The notes beneath the pieces are model-generated. The model was not told where the DNA came from. It searched no databases and worked only from the letters and a program-made list of their open reading frames with translations. Of a stretch of DNA of 64,000 nucleotides, positions 37,001-47,229 are shown piece by piece (position 1 is the stretch's first letter; each line of letters starts with the position of its first letter). A program made the position numbers and the translations under genes. The stretch spans positions 434,001 through 498,000 of the forward strand of contig OZ017763.1 of assembly GCA_963969365.1 (NCBI GenBank). The letters are read 5' to 3'. This stretch comes from Asterochloris sp. CNOR1. Taxonomy: Eukaryota > Chlorophyta > Trebouxiophyceae > Trebouxiales > Trebouxiaceae.

Positions 37001-38931
37001 TCCTGCAGCTGTGGGTCTGGTCAATGCTAGCCATGGTGCTCACCGTCGCTGGCAGCAGACGGCATTGCCTCAGTGCAGTGTTTGATCACACATGCTTCAG
37101 ATTGTTATGCTGGAGCCCAGCAGTGGCTCCGTCACAGAGACAATGCATCTCCCTGCAAGCAATACCTGTCCAGCTGTCAGCTGGCCAGTCACCCGATTCC
37201 ATATGTGTGCAGCAGACAGTTCATGCCCGTTGTCAATGTAGATTTGTCCTGTAGGTGGTTTGTGGCTACCATGACCACCCATTTGGTGCTCTTCCTGCTG
37301 CTGCCACGCCTGTTGGGGCCCCACCTCTACCCCTGGCTGTCCAGAGCATCGCACACAGCGCAGCTGAGGCCACTCCCTACTGGTGAGCACCCCTTGCCAC
37401 TGCAAAGCCCCACCCTCTGGCACCAGCAACCCTTGTCATGCGCTTGTAAGACACTGCAACATGCAGAGGGCTTGTGGCCAACCCCGATGCACCTGCTCTC
37501 CGGCCGGCATGTGTCTGACCAGATCCAAAGCCACCCCAAATGGTCACCCAAGACGGTGTTGCAGCAATCCTGCTCAAGGCACGTCTCACCAGCCTGCACT
37601 GGCGTGCACCCCTGCAGCCGAGTCACTGCTGCCACACTTCTGACAGCATGCGTGACCTGCAGAGGTTGGCAGGCTGGACAGGCACAGCATCAGCTCCAGC
37701 CCGGCACGCAACAGCCGTGACAGCCTGTATGGCCAGGACCTGCAGAACAGCAAGACCCATGTGAATGGCCAGCTGCCCAGTCCTGCGCAGGGCAGGCGCA
37801 GCCAGCAGAATGGGCGCACCCGTCGGGCTCAAGCCAGGCCCAGCGGTGTCCGGCAGGCAGTCATTCAGCAGCTGCTGTGGGTCTCCAGGATGCTGTGTGA
37901 GATGGCTCAGCTGCCCCGCTTGTGGTGGCCACAGGTGCGATGCTTCCTGCACCACACTGGGCGGCAGGTGGAAGTGCGAGTCCAGGGATGCTCCACAAAA
38001 GGCCTCATCTGCCTGCTCTCTGATGGGGCCAGATGAGAGAAGCCACAACAGGGGCTGCGTGCAGGGTGGCCCCAGTGTGCCTGTCAGCCCGCAGCGTGGT
38101 GGGTCCTGCACCTTCCTGCAGGCCCACGTGAATCTGCCTCACACATCTACAACAGCCCCCGTAAAGGTGGAGTCTCACTGGCCTGTGCTGAGCTCTGTGC
38201 AGGTGGTGTACTCGATTTACCTTCTCATAGGACCATGGTTCCCAGCCAGATTCCTGTCAGAGGCTCCCCCCGGCCTGTACTTCGCCTTGGGGGCTCTGAT
38301 CAGGCTTCCGCCCACTGGACAATGGCAATTTGTGTCCACAGTGGATACTTTGATAACTGGCAACCTTCAAACCTTTTTCTCGCTGCTGCCACTTACCCTG
38401 TGGACGGCAGCTGTGGCCTCAAGGTGGTGAGCAGAACCCACACTGCCCACAAATCAGGTGGCATGCGCCATGTTATTGCCTGGGCCGTCGGCACACATGC
38501 ATGCACCATCTCAGATGGGGCTGCCTGCGCGTCTATGCAGCCTGCTGCTGTGCTAGTCAGCATTCAGAGGACTCTACAATACCTCTGCTGGCCAGCTTGC
38601 AGCCTGAAGTCTAGAGCGCCCTGCATCAGCGACTTTCGACTTCGTCTGTGCTTTTGCACGCAGGCGGCACCTTGCCCTGACACCACCAGCTGCCAGCAAC
38701 AAAAGACCTTCCCTGCTCAGCTGCCGCCAGGCTGGCTTCTATGTGCTGCCACTGCTGCCAAATTTGCGACTTTGTTATCGTGGCTTCAACAGTTATGGAG
38801 CTCTAGCTCCGTTTTTGTCACCTGGCTGTGGTTGGACCATTCCTCTATATCTGACCCTGCTCCTGCTTCTCAGACAGCAACTGACCTCACACAGACGTCT
38901 GAGCGTCTGCAGCAATGACAAACTGCAGTAG
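31001..38931 (+). CDS. TMEM62-like membrane metallophosphoesterase
   Basis: Resembles animal TMEM62, a calcineurin-like phosphoesterase fused to C-terminal membrane helices. Its substrate is not known to me. Exon 1 (31001-31049) encodes MNVIVTLLVLLLAQLT, a signal peptide. It joins 31171-31279 with FVHVSDLHLSHH (metal-binding DxH). Exon 31464-31581 carries FGGDLVDAKT (GGDL) and ends at a GC donor. Exon 32012-32115 has LLDVRGNHDTFN (GNHD). Next come LGLDATQSPG..PTNFVGI (about 32941-33091), CGHHPLSTIW (about 33690) and LNGHLHGAFGKQLH (GHLH, about 34100). Then LLELEAAAWKDQRRFRV (from 34906) leads to a beta-sandwich part (VHVLDAHGHESSSQTYQV) and several hydrophobic segments (for example LVLFLLLPRLLGP and VVYSIYLLIGPWF). 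The final exon ends CSNDKLQ. Some middle exons are not fixed. Confidence 0.9.
33060..33260 (+). repeat. Copied exon tails with 5' splice sites, TMEM62-like intron
   Basis: The real exon ends at 33091 (GAGCAGGCTGACCTACACAG, then GTGAAC). A copy ends at 33165 (CAGCAGGCAGAGCTGCACAG, then GTGGGC), 74 bases on. A third, without a good donor, ends near 33255 (CATGCAGAGCTGCACG). The CAGTCATCATG motif between units recurs at 33126 and 33202. Confidence 0.75.
34625..34960 (+). repeat. Cluster of copied acceptors and exon heads, TMEM62-like intron
   Basis: The real head is at 34906 (GCTTGCAG, then GTTACCTGCTGGAG). Acceptor-plus-GTCACC copies start at 34818, 34845 and 34879. Longer exon copies occur at about 34637-34683 (GGAGGTCGAGGGCGCAGCC, then AAGGACCAAAGGAGG) and 34735-34783 (GGGTGCAGCCTGGTGAGAG). 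They match the exon interior (GAGGCTGCAGCCTGGAAGG, then ACCAGAGGAGG). Five copies of one exon edge therefore lie within 300 bases. Confidence 0.85.
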
Positions 38932-39536
38932 GTAGCTGGTGACGCCAGCTCCTGAGATGACCCTCTGCAATCGAGCTCTTCATGTTTCTTCCAAGTGCCG
39001 CATTGAACCATCATGGCCAAAAGTGTGAGCTCATAGACTTAACGAATGGACTGACCACTGTCTATATACTGTTTACTTGAATTCATTTCATGTGCATGGC
39101 ACCCTGCAAATTAAATCATTTAATTGTATGTGCTTGTCCCATACTGCGCATACTTCCCCTGTTGTGCATACAAACAATCACAATTGAATACTCAAACAAT
39201 GTAGGTCCTACATAGGGATGGCTGGTGGGCGCTGCAAAGGCATCAGGTTGCCTCTTGCCGGAAGCCATACCTGCAGGGCAGTGCCACATAAGTCCAGTGG
39301 CATGCTGGCAATTTACACAGCCGGCTCATGTGCTCATGTTGCTCGACTCTGGGCTCACATGTTACGAGTAGAGTAGAGCGGTGCACCGCTCACTCAAGCC
39401 CGCTGCCCTACTCACGCAGCAGCACAGAGCATCACGCCAAGCCACATGCAGCCTGAGCTCAGAGTGTGTGTGCATGCTGCCCTCCATTGGGCTCAGCACT
39501 GCACAAGCTGCTGCTGAGGACACATGTCGCCTGGGC
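38932..39536. other. Convergent spacer TMEM62-like / ABHD5-like
   Basis: About 600 bases between facing stops. The stretch 39040-39200 is clearly AT-rich (for example GCAAATTAAATCATTTAATT), as expected for 3' UTR and polyadenylation regions. No gene is seen. Confidence 0.6.
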
Positions 39537-42500
39537 TCACTTGCGCATCATGCCGATGCGGACATGCTTGTTTGACTTAGGGGGGTCTGGTTGGGCATCG
39601 CCTCCTGGAATCTTCTTGGCGTCTGAAGCTGCCGGAGTGATCATAACATCAACGCCCGCAGCATCTGTCTTGGCCATTGGCCCTTGATCCTCTGGGGTGT
39701 CTGGCCTGTGGAGGAGAATACACGACCATCAAAGGCAGAGCAGCAGCAAGGTAAGAGGGGCAATGTAAATTGCCACTTGACCACATTGCCATCCTGCAGG
39801 CATTGCAATGCAGACTCATGCAGACAAGGGCCAGGGCAGGGCTTTCAACCCCTGACCCGCAGGGCAATGCCATAGCACAGCTTTTCAGCCGAGGCCAGCA
39901 GCCTTGCAGCATTTAGGTATAAAGTAAAAAGGACTGCTGTGAGGCAGCTCAGGTGAGAGGGGTGCCGCAGGCAAGCAGTCAGGGGGAGGACTGAAGCACT
40001 GACCTGTAGGGCTTTGTCTGCATCAGCAGAGCCTTGAGGAAGAGCTGAGGCTGATCCAGGAAGGCATAGTGCCCTGCAGGCAACACAATCACTTGATCAA
40101 TATATTAAATGGAGCCCAAAGCGTCTCGCCCTGGACACAACCTCCAAGTCTGGCAGGCTAAGCTGTCCCTAGCAGTCACAGCACCTTGGCTGTCCACAGT
40201 GCCTGTGTCCTGCAAGCTGGCCCTGCACCTGAGATGGCCTTCAACCAAGTCATGTGAGGTGACCTGCCCCGAGTGGCACCCCACACAACCCAGCAGCAGA
40301 TTCAATGTCTGATGCTGTTGCCACACCAAATTTGCCTCCAGAGTTAGCCCCTGTAAAGACGCATTGCTGTTAGAGGATACTAAATACCCCTTCCTGGCAT
40401 AAGTGCCACCTCCAGACCTCCTGCGCAAGCAGTTTCAGGAGCATCTGCGCATCGTGCCACTGATGGCTCCTGCTGCTGCCAGAAGTGATGTCAGGCCACC
40501 TGTGTATTGGTATGAGCGTCAACTCTTAGTCCACAGGACTGGGTTGGACCCACTCGCCCAGCATTGGCATCCTAAGTCAGCATGGCAGCTGAGCCCACAT
40601 CTGATGTATCTGCCACAATCAGTCTGTGTGTGCCTCACTTTGCTCACCAAAGCCACACACAAGCCCAGCCCCATGGTGGCGCATCTGCATCTGGTACCAT
40701 GCTGAGCAGAGCTGCACCTATGTTCATCTACCACCATTTTGCAGCAGAGTCCTACTTGAATGCAGCTTACAGTACACAAAACCTTATGCACCTGCGTCTG
40801 GTACATGGCGCCCTGAGTTCTGCAGGGCTCAGTAGCTCTCCCTTCTCTCATCCACAGCTTGCGGCACACAAAGGCGTCACACACCTGCGTCTGGTATGAG
40901 CGCCACCTCCAGGTCTGCGGGGCTGAGCTGCCCCCTTTCCCTGCGGATGTCCTCGCAGATGCGCTTGCCAGCCTTGGGGTCCATCCAGTCATGCTCCCCA
41001 TATATGAAGGTCACGGGCACCTGAAGCAGGGGCAGCACTGCAATCGGCTAACAGCACAGGTAGATGTTGCATGCCAGGGCTCCTCAAACTTGGTGTAGTG
41101 TCTTGCTTCCTGCATATGAAGTCTTTTCCTGCTCAACATCTGCACACGAATCACACGTATGGCAGCCCTGGGGCCCAACTAGTGATGCTCCCGTGGACAA
41201 AGCTCACCAATGCATGCTCCAAAATTGACATGTCAGGCTGTGAGCCAGGGAGCCATGCTTTTGTGAGTTCTGCTGCCCATGTATCTGCAGGTGGTCACCC
41301 CCCCAGTGCGAGAGGCGCAGTCAGCTAACAAGTCTTCTGCAGGCTGAAGACCAGCAGGCGTTGCGAATGGTCTCGCGGCACAATCTTGCCCAGCCGCAGG
41401 TCCCCACAAAAGTGCTTGTGAACGCAGACATGGCCTGCAAAGGCCAGAGGCAACACCTGCCGTGGCTGCCCAAGAGCGTATTATACGTTTTGGGACTCAA
41501 GCGGCATGGCGGGCTCACAGGTTGCTGGGTAGATATGTACATCTGGCTTAGAGCAGCCCACTGCATCCAGCCACCAGTCTGAAGACACAGTGCCTTTCGC
41601 AACCCTGTCCACCATCTTCATGTGCTTCACAGGGTCTTTGAGCAGGCAGAGCAGCACACTGGGCCAGGAAGCCTAGTGCACCAAGGCAGCCCACCACATG
41701 CAAGGACTCAGCTGACTCCCACCTTCAGGTCCCTCAACTGCTGCTCTAGGGGGTTTGCGGCCCAGGCAAAGGGCTTGAGCAGGTAGCGCAGCGCGTGCTC
41801 CCCACTGCCCCGGCTGGCTGTTATGTGATAGAAGTACTGCTCGAATGCTGCCACCTCCTCATCTGACAGCGCAAGACCCTCCTTGAACCTGCAAGGCAAT
41901 AGGAGAGACATGGGCCTTGTTGAGGTGCAGGCTGCAAGGCATAAGGGGAAGCCTTCACTGATTCTCCTTGGTTCCAGGAACCTGCCAAGCCTGCACCTAT
42001 AAGTAGCACTGATGGGGGGCTAGGATCCCTTAATTGTGAGACAGCACGCCGTCCCAGCCTGCAGGCCGAAGAGTGGTCTGCCCTGTGTGAGACTGGCACA
42101 GCCCTCTGCAATGTGTTGGCCGCCAGCATGCAAGGGTGTCGAGCATGATACAGCAGACGGCGCCGCTACAAGCGCCAACAACACTGCCCTGCTGCCCATG
42201 CTGGGCCCCAACAACATGAAAGCAGCCTGGTGTCAGTTCCCCAAGCCTAAAAACAGTGTGTCAATCTGACTGGACAGGAGGGGCTGCTACCTGCGCCGTG
42301 CATAGCCCTCTATGAACCTCCGCCCCCAGGGGCCCAGTCCCCTGATCACAGTGCCTGGAGTCATGCCAGCATTCCAGCAGCCCCGGAAGAACCTGCAGGC
42401 AGCATGACATCAGCACAGGGTGCACAGCTGACATATGAAGCAATGCACTGCTGAAATGCCTGTGGCCAGCTAACAGCCCAAGCAGACTTGCAGATCAGTC

Positions 42501-45396
42501 ATTCTAGTGCCACTTTTAGGGGTCATGCACATGCATGCCCGACCAGAGGCCAAATGCAGCCAGAGTCAGGATAGTGCAGCATCCAAACTGCAACAATGCT
42601 TCACAGACTTGAGCTTGGTCTGGACACCTGAGAACCACAGTAGTCTGACTAATTGTCATCAAGCAAAAGAGCACACCTGAAGACCTGGCCTCGCCATGTC
42701 CATGGGGACCGCAGTGCCTCCGGATCTTGATAGTCCTCAGGCTGCTTGGCCTGCAACAAGACAGGCAGAAAGCTGGTGCTGGGCACAGCTTGGCCTGCAA
42801 CAAGGCAGGCAGAACCATGTTGCTGGGCATGACGACACAGCCAGACATGATATGATAACCAGCAAGTGCGCTGCCTCAGAGTGCTGGTGGTTCTTTAGTA
42901 GCTTGGCCTGCAACAAGGCAGGCAGGAAGATGGTGCTGGGTGAAATTGGTGTTTGTTGTCCATAGTACAGCCGTCTTTGGCTGCTTGGGCAGCAACACAA
43001 CTTGCAGGGATGTCAAGGGGCATTTTCCTGAACACAGCCAGACAGGATGTGAACTCCATGTGTAGTGCGCTGCCTCAAGTGTGCTGATGGTCCTCTGGTT
43101 GCTTAGCCTGCATCAAGGAAGCCCCAGCAGGTGTCGCAATCATCGATCACTTCTGATTGTAACAGACATCGTATGGCCCCATGGTTGTTAACAACTGCTT
43201 GGCCTGCGGCAAATGATGCAAAGCTGTGGGCTCGTGCATCACAGGGGTTCAGCAAGTTTGCCATGAAATGCTTTGACCTGCAACAGGAGGAAAGGAGTGA
43301 TCAACATCTGAGCACCATGCAATCAGCTGCTTCCTTCTTGGCGCTGCTGGGCAGCACAGCAACATGGCCCTCCCACTGACACAGGAAGAGGGAGTTTGAC
43401 TCACAATGCCAGCAGGGCACACTAAGATGAGATGCTGCACGTGCTCGGGGTGCTGCAGCGCATAGGTTGCTGCCAAGTAGCCTCCCAGGGAGTGCCCCAT
43501 CAGAATCATTTTGTCCAGCCCCTGCTCCTGCCTCCATCGGTGCAAGGCCGAAAGAAAGAAGGCCTCAGCGTCCAGACGGTTGCGGGCCTTGAAGTGGGGT
43601 CGCCCTGCAGCATGGGCACATCAAAGTCACTTGAGGCCTGACACTGCAGCCTCCATGGCTCCAGGTGCCTCCTCCTTGCAACACCCTTGTAGTAGGCAGG
43701 TGCTTTTGCTTTCAAGTGGGCCAAGCACACCAAGGGCTTGATAACCCACTTTCTCATGCAGAAAGCACCTGTTGTACATGCGTTGAGCACCAGAAGCCAC
43801 ACTTGTGCTGAGCAAGGCACTGCTCTGCACACAGCTGCAATTGTTGGCACCAATGAGACCCCTCATGGCTGCCATCCAGCGCTCGTTTGCATAAAATCGC
43901 ACCTGACATGCCGTTGCCCAGGAGGTCTCTCAGGTGCGAAAACAAAACTTCTTGATGTAAGCAGCAGACTTTGGTGCGCAGCCCAGCTGCACATCCCCAC
44001 CTGGCGTGCTATTGCTCAGGAGTCCAACTGGGTACATTGGCAGGCCAGCCTGTCAAGAGTATCATGTATCGGCACTGCTGCACTGAACATGGACCCACCT
44101 GACATGCCGGTTCCCAGCGGGTCTGTCAGGTACGTCCTGAAGTGGCGGCACATGTCCTGCAGGTTGCGGAAGTAGAACCCGCTGCCGGCGCCGTAGCCCG
44201 GCAGGCACACCAGCGGGGTCGCATCTGGGGCCCCGCCCACAATGCTGTGCTGCGTGTGGTCCTTGCTGTCACCCACAGGTGTGTCTCGGACCTCCACCTG
44301 GGCCCTGCAACAGGGTGGTTGGACGATTTGCAGCTGATGGCGCGGCCCCTGGCGTGGCTGCTGCTCCGCCTTGCAGAACGGCTGTCAGGGTAAAAGCAAG
44401 CGCTGTGCTGCCTGTGATCCCTGTTGTTGCCCAGAGAGCCGTCAGGTGCTATTCTATTGAAGGCAGCATCCTTGCTGCGAAAAGCACAGATACTATCCTG
44501 TTGAAGGCAGCATCCATGCTGCCAGAGGCACAGGCGGCAGCTTGCCTCCAGCGATACCTTTGCAGCAACAATCCGTGACCGACCTGACCAGAGCAAATGA
44601 CTCATGCAGTGAAAGGCAAACGGCATCTGTTCTAAAATGAAGGACCCCGGCCTTCTAAGTTTGATTTGTAGCTTGACTCCAGTCTGATGACAGCACTGGC
44701 TGGTGGCAGTTGCACCGCCTCAGCCACCTGCTGTCCAGCGGTGCAGTGCACTGCTGACAGTGGTCAGCCACACCAGCTTCTGGCAGCAGCAGGGTCTCAC
44801 CCTGTGCTGGCCAGCAGGTTCTTCTCTGCAGCAACTGCCTCCGCGGTGCTGGTCGGCTTCCAGCGTGTGTACCTGATGTACCTGCAGCATGAATGGACAG
44901 GACATGAGACGCAGCATGCAGAATCGAGTGGTGCCCTGCACTTCAGAAAAACACACCCAGTGCAGCGAGGCAGTCTGCAGGGAAAGGACATGCAGCATGC
45001 CAGGGCCTGCATGCCTGGCGTGCATTGATGCAGGGTAGCAAGCAGGGATGCATGCAGGGATGCATGCAGCATGCCAGGACTGAGTCAGGCACTAGGTGCC
45101 TGGTTTGCAGCAGTGGCAGGGATGGAACATGCACATGCCGGCGTACAGAAGCAGCAGTGCCTCTGATGAGTGAGTGCACAGCCGTTCAGTGCCAGGGCTG
45201 AGCCACAGAGTCAGGCCTTGCTCCTGCTGAGCGGGAAACCTGCCCCATATGGTGCAGTGACATCAGCAAGCAGGGGCTTCTGTATCATTCATGCGACAGC
45301 AAGACTGCAGCAGGCGCACCAGGGGATGGACACAGCAGCAGCTGCACCGGCATCCTGCTGCAGCTGTTCCTTGGCAGCTTCAGGTGCACCTGCCAT
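39537..45396 (-). CDS. ABHD5: CGI-58/ABHD5-type alpha/beta hydrolase
   Basis: CGI-58 proteins control triacylglycerol turnover and lipid droplets. Plant forms also show lysophospholipid acyltransferase and lipase activities. Exon 1 (45320-45396) encodes MAGAPEAAKEQLQQDAGAA and joins 44801-44881 in frame to read SIPWYIRYTRWKPTSTAEAV, like the plant WIPTSTDRI segment. Then come QVEVRDTPVG, TPLVCLPGYGAGSGFYFRNL, YLTDPLGTGMSG, RPHFKARNRLDAEAFF, the nucleophile elbow LMGHSLGGYLAA, QHPEHVQHLILVCPAGIV, GLGPWGRRFIEGYARRR, FIYGEHDWMD (acid) and GHYAFLDQP (His within HX4D). The protein ends KHVRIGMMRK. The serine is present, as in plants, whereas animal ABHD5 has Asn there. The exon starting at 42750 (AKQPEDYQDPEALRSPWTW) is preceded by repeated copies of its head. 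Confidence 0.93.
42745..43215 (-). repeat. ABHD5: Exon-head array in ABHD5-like intron
   Basis: The real head at 42750 (TTGTTGCAG, then GCCAAGCAGCC) is preceded by copies starting at 42794, 42907, about 42987, 43107 and 43203. The 42907 and 43107 copies retain about 45 bases of exon-like sequence (for example GCTAAGCAACCAGAGGACC). They share a CAGCAC..TGAGGCAGCGCAC block with each other and with the exon. The acceptor (CTTGTTGCAG or CTTGATGCAG) is also retained. Confidence 0.88.
43895..44145 (-). repeat. ABHD5: Copied exon tail with 5' splice site, ABHD5-like
   Basis: The real exon tail ends at 44099 and encodes DPLGTGMSG before GTGGGT. A copy ends at 43903, 196 bases downstream in the transcript. 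It encodes DLLGNGMSG with its own GTGCGA donor. About 40 bases match. Confidence 0.85.
44440..44545. repeat. Tandem duplication of about 55 bases in ABHD5-like intron
   Basis: CTATTCTATTGAAGGCAGC and CTATCCTGTTGAAGGCAGC begin neighbouring units. Both continue with ATCC(T/A)TGCTGC and end in GCACAG. The unit lies in the intron after the exon that ends at 44801. Confidence 0.75.
44990..45085. repeat. GCATGC-rich short repeat
   Basis: ATGCAGCATGCCAGG, TGCATGCAGGGATGCATGCA and similar words alternate over about 95 bases in the first intron of the ABHD5-like gene. It is low-complexity sequence and no function is inferred. Confidence 0.6.
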
Positions 45397-47229
45397 GCGG
45401 CTCAGTAGCTGCTTCCTCCCTCTGTTGAGGAGTTGGTACCGAATACTGGCGGTCTACCCTGGGCCTGGAATGTCCAAAGTGAGCTATTATGCATGCACGA
45501 TTTGTGTGCTAGGTAGCACGTTGCCCAGTTAACCGCACGGTCTATACCTCTGAAGCCTTGCTGCTTCAATCACCACGGCACAACTTGGCCAGTGCAAAAA
45601 TGCTTGCAAAAAAGGAAGTGTACGTTGACAACATTTGTACGACCTCTCCCTGGCTCATAACAGTCTTGCAGGGCAAAGTCCTGCCATCATGTCACATCTG
45701 GTCCGACAGATGTCAATGCAGTGTGAGCACCACTGAGACAGGTGTAGGTGGTGCTGTTGGGGAGCCAAGTGGCATGTTTTGCCTGAGTGCAATGCTGCAT
45801 GTTGTCCTAGTCGACAGAGGTGGGCCGGTGCGTAATCAGCTGCTTGACCATTGCTTCCGGGATGAGGCGGCTGATAACAGTGCTTTGCTTAGGATACGTC
45901 TGTCAAGCGGCCTAACAGACCAAAGGACCCCAGACCCTGTAGGCAGCTTACTTGTGTGAAAGGAGCAGGGAGCTCCTGAGGCATCTCGTCAGGGGCATCT
46001 GCCAGGGGCATGCACTAGGCCTATCAGGGTTCTGGGGCTTGAGGGCACCTTTGTTTGCAGGTTGCAGAGCATCGGGGCAAGGAAGGACAGCAGCACCAAT
46101 GGTGAACAGTTGCTCTGAGGCTGTGAAGCCTGGGGCAATCAGGACGCTGGTGAGTGCCAGAAGGGTCGGCACTCCCGGCAGAGGTATTAGGGGTGTGCTG
46201 GGTCATGCAGAGCAGCCTTGCGGCAGCTCACCGGGTTCATCTCAGGGAGAGCATTCAGGGGTTCTTGGTGGGAGGCAACCAACAAGATCAGCACTGGTGA
46301 CTTCAGAGCAGCACAGGCCTTAGGTGAGCTGGCTGCGTTTCTCTGATGGCTGCTGTCATTCCTACCATCTGGTCTGGTGGTACCTGGCGCCCATCCTGGC
46401 TGCAGCAAGCTCACTTAGGAGTGCAGGCTGCATCTGCAGGTGGGTCTTCAATGGCAGAGCATGTTGGCGAGGCGCGGCCATGCACTGCACCAACCACATC
46501 CTGCATGTCATGGCAGCGGTCACCCAGGCTCTTACGCTGGTGGCTACTCATATTTGCAATGTAACCAGTTCTGCTGCTGTATCGCCAGCGTGTAGGTAGC
46601 AGCACAGCTTGTTCAAAGGTTTGAACATGTACCAGCTTGTTCTGTGCGACCACTGGGTGCAATCTCCAAGCAGCAATGACTTGTTACCAGCACAGATGGT
46701 TCATGGCATTTGTATCACAGGCATTAAACAGTTTTTGGCCTGCTGCATGCAGGCTGCTCTGAGACGCTGAATGAGCTTCTGCCTGCTGCATTGGCTTCTA
46801 CAACCCCATATTCATTGTCATTCAGCGCACGTCATGTACTTTGCGGTACAGCATTGAGTTGGCCAAGAAATTCAGGAATAAATTTGCTCACATGTGCTCT
46901 TCCATCTTATCTGTTGAACTCAAGAAGTGCATGTGGCAGCAGAGAAGCAGTCGATACTAAACTTCATACAAAGCAACACCTTTTGCTAGTTGTTGTTTCA
47001 GCTACACAACCACCCTGCAGTCCTCGGCAAACCAATTGCTGCAGAGCAGCATACAGTAAGCACCACTAGGAAAAAGGGACTAATCCACCAAACTGTCTAG
47101 ATCATTGCCATGATTACACCAAGACGCAAAGTTCATTCTGCAGGACACATTCAATCAAACTATACACAGGCTGTGATAAAGGTTCTCAGAAGTGGCTGAC
47201 AAGATAATGCTAGGCAATTGTAAGGACCA
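45397..47229. other. 1.8 kb without a recognised gene
   Basis: This lies between the start of the ABHD5-like gene and the stop of member B, both on the minus strand. Open frames of up to about 130 codons exist on the plus strand, but none shows a known domain or a convincing exon series. The right part (46780-47220) is relatively AT-rich, fitting the 3' UTR of member B and the ABHD5-like promoter. Confidence 0.45.

Noticed and set aside
42737-43000. Repeated GCCAAGC/GTTGCAG words as a transposon or satellite
   Set aside because: The repeats align with the adjacent real exon head and have no terminal repeats, target duplications or coding capacity, so copied exon edges are a better explanation.
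45558-45959. A 133-codon plus-strand frame in the 45.4-47.2 kb gap
   Set aside because: There is no domain, no similarity to a known family and no partner exons. Open frames of this length are common by chance here.
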